DNA from: CAXGTL01 sp964645705
GTDB lineage: Archaea; Nanobdellota; Nanobdellia; Woesearchaeales; CAXGTL01
Reading direction: 5' to 3'
Length of the DNA: 51,199 nt
Assembly (NCBI GenBank): GCA_964645705.1
Contig: CAZYAB010000008.1
Location: forward strand, 1-51,199
The position numbers and the translations under genes are program-made. This document shows, piece after piece, positions 1 through 7,667 of the stretch; position 1 is the first letter of the stretch; each line of letters begins with the position of its first letter. Below the pieces are notes generated by a model. That model ran no database searches. It was given only the letters and a program-made list of their open reading frames with translations, and was not told the origin of the DNA.

Positions 1-346
1 AATCATAGATCAATGCTTCAACAGCACCTGAACCAAATGCAATTGCAATTCCAAACAATATTTGTGAAAATATGAATAAATAATAATGATGACTGTATAT
101 AATTATGATGTTTCCAGTAATGTATAGTATTGTATGAAAAACCAATGACCATTTTCTACCTATCTTATCAGCAAGCATTCCTGTAGGAACTTCCATAACT
201 AAAACAGAGATTATTAATGCTGCTTCTAAAGAAACTATTTGAAATAAGTCTAGATTTCTTGACAAATAAAATAATGTTATTATAGGCGCAAAAAAGAATA
301 ATGATTTAAAGAAATATACAAGTTTTAGTTTTGTTATATTGTTCAT
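1..346 (-). CDS. MFS transporter, N-terminal fragment (cut by window edge)
   Basis: Reading back from the ATG at 344-346 gives about 115 residues in frame to the window edge. The sequence has several hydrophobic helices and the major facilitator signature loop between helices 2 and 3 (GMLADKIGRKW), followed by further membrane segments. This is the first third of an MFS permease in the cell membrane. The substrate cannot be told from this fragment. It is transcribed divergently from the radical SAM gene. The C-terminal part lies outside the window. Confidence 0.85.
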   Translation of the reverse strand, partial: MNNITKLKLVYFFKSLFFFAPIITLFYLSRNLDLFQIVSLEAALIISVLVMEVPTGMLADKIGRKWSLVFHTILYITGNIIIIYSHHYYLFIFSQILFGIAIAFGSGAVEALIYD

Positions 347-401
347 ATAATAGTTTAAATCACAATTACATTTAAATAACTTTGCATACACCTTTGTGAT
401 T

Positions 402-1406
402 ATGACAGAGGAATTAGAAAAACAAGAACTAAAACAATTAATTAATAAAGCAAACCAATTAACTTTACAGAATTTCGGTGGAAAGGTATGGTACGGCAGA
501 TGTATATTTCTTAGTTGGTATTGTGATGTTGGTACATGCAAGTTTTGTTATAGATCAACACAAAAGTCTAGAATTAAACATGCAAAGCATGCTAAGAGAA
601 GTATTGGTTCGATTCTTGTTGAAGCTTTGTTAGCTAAAAAACTTGGATGGAGAATTGAGTTTTTGACTGGTGGATATAAAATCTTTCCAACCGAAAAGTT
701 GGTAGAAATTGCAAAATTAGTGAGTAAGGTATATGGAGAAAAGATTTGGTTGAACTTAGGTGCATTATCAAAACAAGATCTTGATAAGTTTAGGCCACAC
801 ATCAAAGGAATTGTATCATCTATAGAAACTGTTTCACCTGAACTTCATGGAAAGATATGTCCTGATAAACCTATTGAACCATACGAAGAAATGTTTTCTT
901 ATGCAGGCGATTTGAAAAAGAGTATTACAATTGTTATTGGTTTAGGTGAGAAAAAAGAAAATTTTGAATTACTAAAACAATTCATAGAAAAACATAAACT
1001 TGATAGGATAACATTCTATGCTTTAAAACCAGTTCCAGGAACACCTTATACAAAAGGCCCTTCTACAGAAGATTATTTGTGGTGGATTTCTAAAACAAGA
1101 TTAGCATTTCCTAAATTACAAATCATAGCTGGAACAACTCTTCGTCGATACAAAGAAGTAGGTTCAATATTAACTGCAGGTGCAAATGCATTTACAAAGT
1201 TTCCTATAACAAAGAAGTTTAATTCTGATGAAGCAAAGTATATTGAAAATGATATTATTGGTGCTGGTAGGAAATTGATAGGAACACTTACTCACCTACC
1301 TAACATTGATTGGGACAAAGAAATAGAAACACTTAAAATAGACAAAGAATATAAAGAACAAATAAAGGAAAAATTACAAATTTATTTGAAAAGGATGAGG
1401 CGATAA
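402..1406 (+). CDS. Radical SAM enzyme, biotin synthase-like family
   Basis: About 334 residues. A cysteine cluster at residues 41, 46 and 49 (WYCDVGTCKFCYRS) should hold the SAM-binding 4Fe-4S cluster. Its spacing is CX4CX2C, not the usual CX3CX2C. TGG (FLTGGY), an IVIGLGEKKE strand and a C-terminal part with IIAGTTLRR and a GAN motif resemble the radical SAM core plus BATS-like region of biotin synthase/HmdB-type proteins. The substrate is unknown. A TTTAAATA box at 370-377 lies about 25 bases before the ATG at 402, so I use that start instead of the GTG at 396; the transcript would be nearly leaderless. The rubrerythrin-like gene begins 3 bases after the stop, so the two are probably co-transcribed. 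Confidence 0.8.
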   Translation: MTEELEKQELKQLINKANQLTLQNFGGKVWYGRCIFLSWYCDVGTCKFCYRSTQKSRIKHAKHAKRSIGSILVEALLAKKLGWRIEFLTGGYKIFPTEKLVEIAKLVSKVYGEKIWLNLGALSKQDLDKFRPHIKGIVSSIETVSPELHGKICPDKPIEPYEEMFSYAGDLKKSITIVIGLGEKKENFELLKQFIEKHKLDRITFYALKPVPGTPYTKGPSTEDYLWWISKTRLAFPKLQIIAGTTLRRYKEVGSILTAGANAFTKFPITKKFNSDEAKYIENDIIGAGRKLIGTLTHLPNIDWDKEIETLKIDKEYKEQIKEKLQIYLKRMRR

Positions 1407-1409
1407 ACA

Positions 1410-1637
1410 ATGAACACAAAACAAATATTAAAAACTGCAATGGAACTAGAACAAAAAGCATATGATTTCTATAAAGAACAAAGAGATTCTACAAAAGATG
1501 AAAAACTAAAGAAAATGTTTACATTTCTCATGGAACAAGAAAATAAACATTATGAAATAATACAAAAGATGGCTGAGTTTGAAGAAAATCCAGAAGGAGT
1601 AATGCTTGATCAAGAAGAATGGATGTTTGAAGGTTAA
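1410..1637 (+). CDS. Rubrerythrin/ferritin-like half-domain protein
   Basis: 75 residues with two predicted helices. A glutamate at 14 (MELEQKAYDFY) and an EQENKH motif (E44, H47) match one half of a ferritin-like di-iron site (E ... ExxH). A full rubrerythrin four-helix bundle has two such halves, so this protein would have to dimerise to build a di-iron centre. It follows the radical SAM gene by 3 bases. A joint role in iron or oxidative stress chemistry is inference. The acidic tail (EEWMFEG) is not part of the family core. Confidence 0.65.
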   Translation: MNTKQILKTAMELEQKAYDFYKEQRDSTKDEKLKKMFTFLMEQENKHYEIIQKMAEFEENPEGVMLDQEEWMFEG

Positions 1638-1652
1638 TAATTAAGAAAATAT

Positions 1653-1835
1653 TTATTCTTTTAATACCTTAAATTTTTTGCTTAGTCCTTGCTTTAGTTG
1701 AACAATTTTATATTTACTTAATTTAAGTTTCTTAGCATGTGCTTCTGCTTTTTCCTTGGATTTGAAAGTCTTTGGTCTAGACGACCTTCTTCTTCCGCCT
1801 TTGAATTTTAATTCTTTTTTATGTCCTATACTCAT
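1653..1835 (-). CDS. Small basic protein, probable nucleic-acid binder
   Basis: 60 residues, very rich in Lys and Arg, with a GGRRRSSRPKTFKSKEKA stretch and a LSKYKIVQL end. Start chosen at the ATG 1833-1835 because a TTTAAAT box lies about 25 bases upstream on the same strand at about 1858-1864, indicating a leaderless message; a longer reading from 1859 would run into that promoter. No family is recognised with certainty. The charge and size suggest an RNA- or ribosome-associated protein (inference). It is divergent from the por operon. Confidence 0.6.
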   Translation of the reverse strand: MSIGHKKELKFKGGRRRSSRPKTFKSKEKAEAHAKKLKLSKYKIVQLKQGLSKKFKVLKE

Positions 1836-1906
1836 ATTATATATGGAAATTATATTCATTTAAAAACTTAACTGTTTATATATTACATATATACAAAATA
1901 GTTACA

Positions 1907-1930
1907 TTTATAAAAGATTAAAAAATCTTT
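1907..1930 (+). promoter_or_regulatory. por operon promoter with inverted repeat
   Basis: A TATA box (ATTTATAAAA, 1907-1915) is followed at once by a perfect 7-bp inverted repeat, AAAGATT (1913-1919) and AATCTTT (1924-1930), with a 4-base spacer. It occupies the space between TATA box and expected transcription start, where archaeal repressors commonly bind. An AAGGGTTAA Shine-Dalgarno-like stretch follows before the porC ATG. That it is an operator is inference. Confidence 0.45.
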
Positions 1931-1954
1931 GAATTAGAAAAAGGGTTAATAGAT

Positions 1955-2521
1955 ATGAGAAAAGAAATAAGGTTTCATGGAAGAGGGGGACAAGGTGCTA
2001 AGACAGCTGCTGATTTACTAGCTAGAGCAGCTATTATGGATGACAAGTTTGTCAGAGCATTTCCAGAATACGGTCCAGAACGAGCAGGCGCACCTGTCAA
2101 AACTTTTGTAAGAATTTCTAAAGAAAAGATAAGAACATTTGCTCCTATTACTAAACCAGACATTGTTGTAGTATTAGATGAAACATTGATGGATTCTATT
2201 GACGTAACAGAAGGATTGAAAAATAAAGGAATATTGCTTGTTAATTCAAATCATAAGCCAAAAGATATAAAGAAAAAAACAAAGTTCAAAGGAAAAGTTT
2301 TTTGTATTGATGCTTCTAGCATTTCAATAAAACAAATGAATGTTAATCTTCCAAATATTCCTCTGCTTGGAGCATTAGTCAGAATAACAAAAATAGTTAG
2401 TCTAAAGAACCTCATGAGTGTTATTAATTATAAATTTAGAAAAAAGATAGGTGAAAAGAAAACAGATTCAAATATAAATGGTCTAAAAGAAGCTTATACA
2501 AGCATTGATCAAAAGAGTTAA
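1955..2521 (+). CDS. porC: Pyruvate/2-oxoacid:ferredoxin oxidoreductase, gamma subunit
   Basis: 188 residues. Begins with the family signature IRFHGRGGQGAKTAADLLA and has FPEYGPERAGAPV, typical of the gamma (PorC) subunit of the four-subunit enzyme that decarboxylates pyruvate to acetyl-CoA with reduction of ferredoxin. First gene of porC-porD-porA-porB. A 102-base gap with a G-quadruplex motif separates it from porD, whereas the other junctions overlap or abut. Confidence 0.93.
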   Translation: MRKEIRFHGRGGQGAKTAADLLARAAIMDDKFVRAFPEYGPERAGAPVKTFVRISKEKIRTFAPITKPDIVVVLDETLMDSIDVTEGLKNKGILLVNSNHKPKDIKKKTKFKGKVFCIDASSISIKQMNVNLPNIPLLGALVRITKIVSLKNLMSVINYKFRKKIGEKKTDSNINGLKEAYTSIDQKS

Positions 2522-2568
2522 TAAAAAGAAACCAGAACACAACCCAAGAAAAGCCAAAACAAAACATC

Positions 2569-2617
2569 GGCCCTTAGAAAAAAAGGGTGGGTGGTGGGGA
2601 AGTGGGTTTGGTGGGCC
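2569..2617 (+). promoter_or_regulatory. G-quadruplex motif inside an inverted repeat, porC-porD gap
   Basis: In a region otherwise very AT-rich, 2585-2615 holds five runs of three or more G on the coding strand: GGG-T-GGG-TGGT-GGGG-AAGT-GGG-TTTGGT-GGG. This meets the usual G3+N1-7 rule for an intramolecular quadruplex. It is closed by a 5-base inverted repeat, GGCCC (2569-2573) and GGGCC (2613-2617). It ends 6 bases before the porD ATG at 2624, where the Shine-Dalgarno site would be, so an RNA quadruplex could control porDAB translation (inference). Confidence 0.6.
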
Positions 2618-2623
2618 AATAAA

Positions 2624-2914
2624 ATGACAAAACTCAAAACACACAAAGAAATACCAATCGGTGGAAGAATAGAAGAACCAGGTAATTCTGCTAATTATAA
2701 AACTGGCTCATGGAAAGCATTTAGACCAATAACTGATCTTAAGAAATGCATTCATTGCATGATATGTGTTAATTTTTGTCCTGAAGCATGTATAAAAATA
2801 AAAGATGGAAAAAGAATTCAATCAGATCTTAGTGTTTGCAAAGGATGCGGTATTTGTGCAGAACAATGTCCTGTTAAATGTATTCAAATGAAACCAGAAG
2901 GTGATTTCAGATGA
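2624..2914 (+). CDS. porD: Pyruvate:ferredoxin oxidoreductase, delta (ferredoxin-like) subunit
   Basis: 96 residues from ATG 2624. Two CxxCxxCxxxCP clusters, KCIHCMICVNFCPEACI and VCKGCGICAEQCPVKCI, bind two 4Fe-4S clusters that pass electrons from the PorB site to external ferredoxin. A GTG 33 bases upstream (2591) would also be in frame but lies inside the G-run, and its extra residues (GKWVWWANK) are unlike the family, so I reject it. The stop overlaps the porA start (ATGA), so translation is probably coupled. Confidence 0.93.
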   Translation: MTKLKTHKEIPIGGRIEEPGNSANYKTGSWKAFRPITDLKKCIHCMICVNFCPEACIKIKDGKRIQSDLSVCKGCGICAEQCPVKCIQMKPEGDFR

Positions 2915-4074
2915 AGAAAAGAATGCGTGCAATGACTGGTGCAGAAGCAAGTGCATTTGCAATGAAGCAGATTAATCCAGACGTTGTTGCTGCTTATCCA
3001 ATTACACCACAAACACCTGTAATGCAAAAGTTTTCACAATATGTTGCAGATGGTGAAGTTGATACTGAGTTTGTAAGAGTTGAATCAGAACACAGTGCAA
3101 TGTCGTGCTGTGTTGGCGCATCAGCAGCAGGTGCTAGGGTTATGACTGCAACTGCTTCAGCAGGATTAGCTTTGATGTTTGAGATAGTTGGTGTTGCATC
3201 TGGTTCAAGATTACCAATTGTTATGAGCATTGTTAATAGAGCATTATCATCACCAATAAATATTCATTGTGATCATGGCGACTCAATGGCATGCAGAGAC
3301 CATGGCTGGTTACAGTTTTATTGTGAAAATGCACAAGAAGCTTATGAATATACTTTGCTAGCAATTCGACTGGCTGAACACAAAGACATACAATTGCCTG
3401 TAATGGTTTGTCAAGATGGATTTATCACGTCACATTGCGTTGATAATGTTGAAACTTATCCTACTGAAAAAGTTAGAGAGTTTTTAGGAGAATACAAACC
3501 AGACAAATGGTTATTAAACACAAAAGACCCGCACACTGTTGGTCCATTAGAATTAACAGACTATTATTTTGAAACAAAACGACAGCAAACACACGCAATA
3601 ATGAATACTTTTAAGATTTTTCCAAAGATTGCAAGAGAATTAAAAAGAATAACTCATACAAAATATGATTATACTGGTGAATATAAATTAAAAGACGCAG
3701 AATGTGCAATAGTTGCAATGAGTTCAACATGTGGAATAATAAAAGAAGTTGTTGATAAACTTCGTAAAAAGGGTAAAAAAGTTGGTTTACTGAAAATTAG
3801 AATGTTTAGACCATTTCCATATGCAACTGTTAGGATGAGACTAGACCATTTAAAGTCTATCATAGTTATGGATCGTAGTGAATCATTTGGTGCACGTCCT
3901 CCGCTTTATGCAGAAGTTAGAAATGCTTTGTACAAATTAGATAAAAGACCCAACCTAATGAGTTGCATTTATGGTTTAGGTGGCAGAGACATTTATGAAA
4001 AAGATATTGAGAAGTTGTTTAAAGATATGATTAGTGGAAAGAAATGGGAAAGGAGATATGTGGGTGTTAGGTAA
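2911..4074 (+). CDS. porA: Pyruvate:ferredoxin oxidoreductase, alpha subunit
   Basis: 387 residues, normal length. Contains MTGAEASAFAMKQINPDVVAAYPITPQTPV and the VESEHSAMSCCVGASAAGARV segment, the alpha-subunit pyrimidine-binding region that meets the thiamine diphosphate bound in PorB. PIVMSIVNRALSSPINIHCDH is also typical. Works with PorB, C and D to make acetyl-CoA, CO2 and reduced ferredoxin. ATG overlaps the porD stop by 4 bases and the gene abuts porB. It is the pyruvate-type arrangement, but 2-ketoisovalerate cannot be excluded from sequence alone. Confidence 0.94.
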   Translation: MKKRMRAMTGAEASAFAMKQINPDVVAAYPITPQTPVMQKFSQYVADGEVDTEFVRVESEHSAMSCCVGASAAGARVMTATASAGLALMFEIVGVASGSRLPIVMSIVNRALSSPINIHCDHGDSMACRDHGWLQFYCENAQEAYEYTLLAIRLAEHKDIQLPVMVCQDGFITSHCVDNVETYPTEKVREFLGEYKPDKWLLNTKDPHTVGPLELTDYYFETKRQQTHAIMNTFKIFPKIARELKRITHTKYDYTGEYKLKDAECAIVAMSSTCGIIKEVVDKLRKKGKKVGLLKIRMFRPFPYATVRMRLDHLKSIIVMDRSESFGARPPLYAEVRNALYKLDKRPNLMSCIYGLGGRDIYEKDIEKLFKDMISGKKWERRYVGVR

Positions 4075-5007
4075 ATGAACATAAAAGAACTAGCTCAGCT
4101 AAAACAAGACAATGAAAAGTTTGCACCTGGACATAGATCATGTTCTGGATGTGCATTTCCAATAATAGTTAGGACTGTGTTATCTGCAACAAAAGATGAT
4201 ATAGTAGCTAGTAATGCAACTAGTTGTCTGGAAGTTACATCAACAATATATCCATACACATCATGGAAAATTCCATGGATACACAATGCATTTGAAAATG
4301 CAGCAGCAACAATATCAGGTGCAGAAGCAGCATACCAATCTTTGAAAAGAAGTGGTAAGATTCCTAAAGATAAAAGAATTAAATTTATAGCATTTGGTGG
4401 TGACGGAGGAACTTATGATATTGGATTACAAAGTTTGAGTGGTGCGTGTGAACGTGGTCATGATTTCTTATATGTTCTTTATGATAATGAAGCTTATATG
4501 AATACTGGAATTCAAAGAAGTTCAGCAACACCGTATGGAGCAGCAACTACAACAACACCTGCTGGAAAAGTGCATCCTGGTAAAGAAAAATTCAGAAAAG
4601 ATATTACAAAGATAATGGTTGCACATAATATACCCTATGTTGCACAAGCATCACCACATAATCTTGTTGATCTTTATAATAAAGCTGAAAAAGCACTTTC
4701 AACTGAAGGACCAACATTCATAAATGTACTTTCACCTTGTGTTCCTGGATGGAAGATTGCAACAAATTCTGCAATAAAGATTGCTAAACTTGGTGTTGAA
4801 ACTAATTTCTGGCCATTGTATGAAGTAGAAAATGGTAAATACAAACTAAATTATGAACCAAGTAAACCAAAGCCAATTCAAGAATGGCTCAAACCGCAAG
4901 GAAGGTTTAGGCATCTTTTCCAACCTAAAAATAAACACATTATTGAAAAAATACAAAAACATGTTGATGAAGAGTTTTCTAAGTTAAAGAAGTTGTGTTC
5001 TAAATAG
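4075..5007 (+). CDS. porB: Pyruvate:ferredoxin oxidoreductase, beta subunit
   Basis: 310 residues. CSGCAFP near residue 23 supplies cysteines for the proximal 4Fe-4S cluster. FGGDGGTYDIGLQSLSGA with VLYDNEAYMNTG is the GDG...N thiamine diphosphate/Mg2+ motif. NTGIQRSSATPYGAATTTTPAGK is the usual substrate-site strand in PorB. Starts directly after the porA stop. Completes the porCDAB operon, a main link between pyruvate and acetyl-CoA in an anaerobic or fermentative cell. Confidence 0.94.
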   Translation: MNIKELAQLKQDNEKFAPGHRSCSGCAFPIIVRTVLSATKDDIVASNATSCLEVTSTIYPYTSWKIPWIHNAFENAAATISGAEAAYQSLKRSGKIPKDKRIKFIAFGGDGGTYDIGLQSLSGACERGHDFLYVLYDNEAYMNTGIQRSSATPYGAATTTTPAGKVHPGKEKFRKDITKIMVAHNIPYVAQASPHNLVDLYNKAEKALSTEGPTFINVLSPCVPGWKIATNSAIKIAKLGVETNFWPLYEVENGKYKLNYEPSKPKPIQEWLKPQGRFRHLFQPKNKHIIEKIQKHVDEEFSKLKKLCSK

Positions 5008-5015
5008 TACAGAAG

Positions 5016-5056
5016 TATTTATAAAACAATAAATCTACCCCTATATATGTTAGGGG
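5016..5056 (+). promoter_or_regulatory. Promoter and inverted repeat over the start codon at 5047
   Basis: A TATA box (TATTTATAAAA, about 5016-5026) lies about 25 bases before the ATG at 5047, giving a leaderless or near-leaderless transcript. A 6-bp inverted repeat, CCCCTA (5038-5043) and TAGGGG (5051-5056), encloses the ATG. At this place it could be a repressor site over the transcription start or an RNA hairpin over the initiation codon. Function is inferred. Confidence 0.4.
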
Positions 5057-5940
5057 AGTTTATAATAGGAACTTGTTTAGGAGTAATTAAAGACAGAGAA
5101 GTAGATTTTCCAATAGAATTTAATGTTTTTAAGAATGAAAATAATTTAGCAAGATTAATGAGAAAAGAGATTATTCCTTTTGATAAAGAACTGGCTGAAA
5201 AAAATAGTTCATTACCAGAAATATTAGTTCCTTTAGGATCAGGAGTCTATTTAGCAGCTTCTAATTGTACTGAATATGTCAGGGTTGTTAATTTTACATT
5301 GTCTTCTGCAAGAGCAGTACTTCTTTATGCTGGGATACAAATAGGTAAATATTTTAGCAAGATATTTAGACAAACCAGAAGATTAGACAAAGCTGAAAAC
5401 TATGCAATAGACACATATGTTGATCAGTGGAAAAGACATTTGATAAACAAAGATGACAAAGAGTTTGACAAAAATGCTAATGGTTTATATGATTATATGT
5501 TATGGTTGGTTGAAAAAAAAAAGAGTACTGCAATATACACTGAAATTAATGACAAGATTGAACAAGCAGCACAGTATGTTACTAAATATTCTCAAATTGA
5601 ACAATTGTTTAAATTAAATAATCAAATAAACATGACTTTATTGAACAGATTTTGTTATGATAAAGCAAATGTATTTATTATTCATAAAGATGATGTGTAT
5701 GTTTTTGAGTTAAACCAATTAGATATAAAACAACAAATAAAACATGATAAAGAAAAAGTGTCTTGGAATAAAACAATTGATGGTTTAGAAACTATTACTA
5801 ATAATTATGGAAGAGATAAAGCAATTCTTATTGTTAATGCTAAAAAAGACGTAAGTTTAGACTCTAAAGAAATATGTGCAATGAAACTTTTTAGAAAGAA
5901 TTATGAAGAAATCAGCACAATAAAAGAAAAAGCTTTATAA
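5047..5940 (+). CDS. Uncharacterised protein, 297 aa
   Basis: Not recognised. Residues about 1-105 are mixed alpha/beta, with a PEILVPLGSGVYLAASN stretch that may touch a membrane or form a core strand. Residues 110-200 are helical and charged. Residues 215-297 look alpha/beta, with alternating strands such as NVFIIHKDDVYVFEL and KAILIVNAKKD. No catalytic motif or signal peptide seen. Start fixed by the TATA box 25 bases upstream. A single-gene unit followed 25 bases later by eL33 on the same strand. Confidence 0.7.
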   Translation: MLGEFIIGTCLGVIKDREVDFPIEFNVFKNENNLARLMRKEIIPFDKELAEKNSSLPEILVPLGSGVYLAASNCTEYVRVVNFTLSSARAVLLYAGIQIGKYFSKIFRQTRRLDKAENYAIDTYVDQWKRHLINKDDKEFDKNANGLYDYMLWLVEKKKSTAIYTEINDKIEQAAQYVTKYSQIEQLFKLNNQINMTLLNRFCYDKANVFIIHKDDVYVFELNQLDIKQQIKHDKEKVSWNKTIDGLETITNNYGRDKAILIVNAKKDVSLDSKEICAMKLFRKNYEEISTIKEKAL

Positions 5941-5965
5941 AGAGACATTATTTCTCATATATTAC

Positions 5966-6223
5966 ATGAAAGCTACAATTGTTAATTTCAGAAGAGGAAG
6001 ACACCACCAAAAACCAACACACATGGTTATTAAGGTAGAAGGTATTGATAATAAGGACAAAGCTAATGAACTAGTTGGTAAACAAGTTTCATGGAAAACA
6101 ATAGCTGGCAAAGAAATCAAAGGAAAAATAGCTGCAACACACGGCAACAGCGGCTGTGTCAGAGCCATATTTGAAACAGGAATGCCTGGTCAATCTTTAG
6201 GAACACAAGTTGAGATTAAATAA
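5966..6223 (+). CDS. rpl35ae: Ribosomal protein eL33 (L35Ae)
   Basis: 85 residues, typical for archaeal L35Ae. Family pattern: a first strand with FRRGRHHQKPTHMVIKVEG, then KANELVGKQVSWKT, KGKIAATHGNSGCVRAIFE and GMPGQSLGTQVEI. It is a beta-barrel protein of the large ribosomal subunit found only in archaea and eukaryotes, so it helps assign the domain. Short gap after the gene at 5047; convergent with the small membrane gene at 6228. Confidence 0.92.
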   Translation: MKATIVNFRRGRHHQKPTHMVIKVEGIDNKDKANELVGKQVSWKTIAGKEIKGKIAATHGNSGCVRAIFETGMPGQSLGTQVEIK

Positions 6224-6227
6224 CATT

Positions 6228-6446
6228 TTACTTTTTTCTAAACATCATTAATAACCCGGCTAATAAACAACCAATTGATGTAATCCAAAGCAAAATATTC
6301 CCATCAACTTCTACAGGAATTCTTATTCCTAATAATTGCAAAATAGAATAAACACCTGCTAAAATAAATACCAAAGAAAACCAAAATCTTAAACTAGATT
6401 TTGTGTCTTTTATTTCTTCTTTTTTTTCTTTTTTAAAAAATCGCAT
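6228..6446 (-). CDS. Small membrane protein with two helices
   Basis: 72 residues. A lysine- and glutamate-rich N-terminus (FFKKEKKEEIKDTKSS) is followed by two hydrophobic helices, about residues 21-42 and 50-68, ending in FRKK. By the positive-inside rule both ends should face the cytoplasm. No family recognised. Its ATG follows the stop of the 49-residue membrane gene at 6448 by 1 base, so the two form a small operon. Confidence 0.65.
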   Translation of the reverse strand: MRFFKKEKKEEIKDTKSSLRFWFSLVFILAGVYSILQLLGIRIPVEVDGNILLWITSIGCLLAGLLMMFRKK

Positions 6447-6447
6447 C

Positions 6448-6597
6448 TTACTTCACTGGGCAAAAATTAAAACCAGGAATAGGAATAATTCCTTTTGCAA
6501 TCAAGAACATCAAAATAACACCAATTGCAATCCCAATGAACATAAATAACATCTCTTTTTTAAATAATAGCCAAACAAATGCTTTTTTATTAAACAT
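6448..6597 (-). CDS. Tiny single-pass membrane protein, 49 aa
   Basis: Read from the minus strand: ATG at 6595-6597, stop at 6448-6450. A basic start (MFNKKAFVWLLFKKE) precedes one long hydrophobic helix (LFMFIGIAIGVILMFLIAKG) and a short GIIPIPGFNFCPVK tail with a lone cysteine. A good Shine-Dalgarno site (AGGTGG) lies 7 bases upstream and the next membrane gene begins right after the stop, which supports a real gene despite its size. Function unknown. Confidence 0.65.
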   Translation of the reverse strand: MFNKKAFVWLLFKKEMLFMFIGIAIGVILMFLIAKGIIPIPGFNFCPVK

Positions 6598-6738
6598 GTT
6601 TTACCACCTGCTTTATTTTATATATCCATTTTAGTGTAAGTAGTATATAAATGTTATTAATTTTATACTTATTTTGTGTTTACTATTGAAAAGGGATCAC
6701 ATAAATTATATATATAAATAAGATAAAAATACATAAAT

Positions 6739-7662
6739 ATGGCAACAATTGCAGCTTTTGAAAAGATTTATGAGTTTTATTTAGCTAATCCTTATATATT
6801 CGATTTTATAATTTATTTTGTTCTTATATACCTAGGACTTTCAAGTGAAAAAGCAGAATCAGGTATTTTTAAGAAACTTGATAAAAAAGCAAACAAATTT
6901 AAGATAGCAATTAGTGGAATCTTAAGCTTTGCAATAGTCGGAGTACAATATGCGCAAGGAACAAATGTAATGGATGTTGCAGGAATACTAATAATATTGC
7001 TAGGACTTGTTTCTTGGTACAAATTATGGCAAGGATTAAGAACAATAGACACTGCAGCAAGCAGTGATAGTGAAGAATCACTTTTTATGAAAACTTTTAC
7101 AGCTATTCTTTCTGCATTAGTTATACTATCAATAATGAAAAAATTATTTGGTACTGAAATATTTGCTGATGCATTTTCAGAACTTTTCAATGATATATTC
7201 GAATTAACAGGTGCTTGGATTTATATTTTATTAGCTATTAGTTTTGTGTTCATGACTGTCAGCTTAGTCAGAGGGCTTGCAGGCAGAGGTTCAGCAGCTG
7301 CAGCAACTTCAAGAGGCGCAGCCGCAGTTAATAGAGAAAATGAGAGGCTAAGAGAAGCACTAGGAACACAACAAAGAGAAGTAGAAACAAGACGAAGACA
7401 GCTCGAAGAACAACAAAGAAGACAGATTGCTATAAGAGACGCCACAAACAGAGCAATAGCTGCAATAAGAGGTGATTTGGCAGCTGTCCAACAAATAAGA
7501 AACGGACTAAATGGAATAGTCAGGGCAAGGGAAAGAGGAGCACCAGTTGCACCTTTAAGAGAACAACGTTATCTAACACAAGCAAGAAACCGTTTAGAAA
7601 CAATATTAACAAATATAAATAACAATATAGATAACACAGTAAGAGCAATGGCAAGGAGATAA
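6739..7662 (+). CDS. Membrane protein with C-terminal coiled coil
   Basis: 307 residues. Hydrophobic helices at about 15-32, 50-68, 74-95, 115-135 and 150-180, then an Ala/Gly linker (GRGSAAAATSRGAAAVNRE) and a long Arg/Gln/Glu coiled coil (about 190-240) followed by more helix. A strong TATA box (TTATATATATAAAT, about 6703-6716) sits 25-35 bases before the ATG, so this is the first gene of the operon running to 9597. Probably a membrane anchor for a cytoplasmic coiled-coil assembly (inference). Confidence 0.7.
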   Translation: MATIAAFEKIYEFYLANPYIFDFIIYFVLIYLGLSSEKAESGIFKKLDKKANKFKIAISGILSFAIVGVQYAQGTNVMDVAGILIILLGLVSWYKLWQGLRTIDTAASSDSEESLFMKTFTAILSALVILSIMKKLFGTEIFADAFSELFNDIFELTGAWIYILLAISFVFMTVSLVRGLAGRGSAAAATSRGAAAVNRENERLREALGTQQREVETRRRQLEEQQRRQIAIRDATNRAIAAIRGDLAAVQQIRNGLNGIVRARERGAPVAPLREQRYLTQARNRLETILTNINNNIDNTVRAMARR

Positions 7663-7667
7663 TAAAC

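Noticed and set aside
2591..2623. GTG start for porD at 2591
   Set aside because: It lies within the G-rich tract and would add 11 residues that porD proteins do not have. ATG 2624 fits the family.
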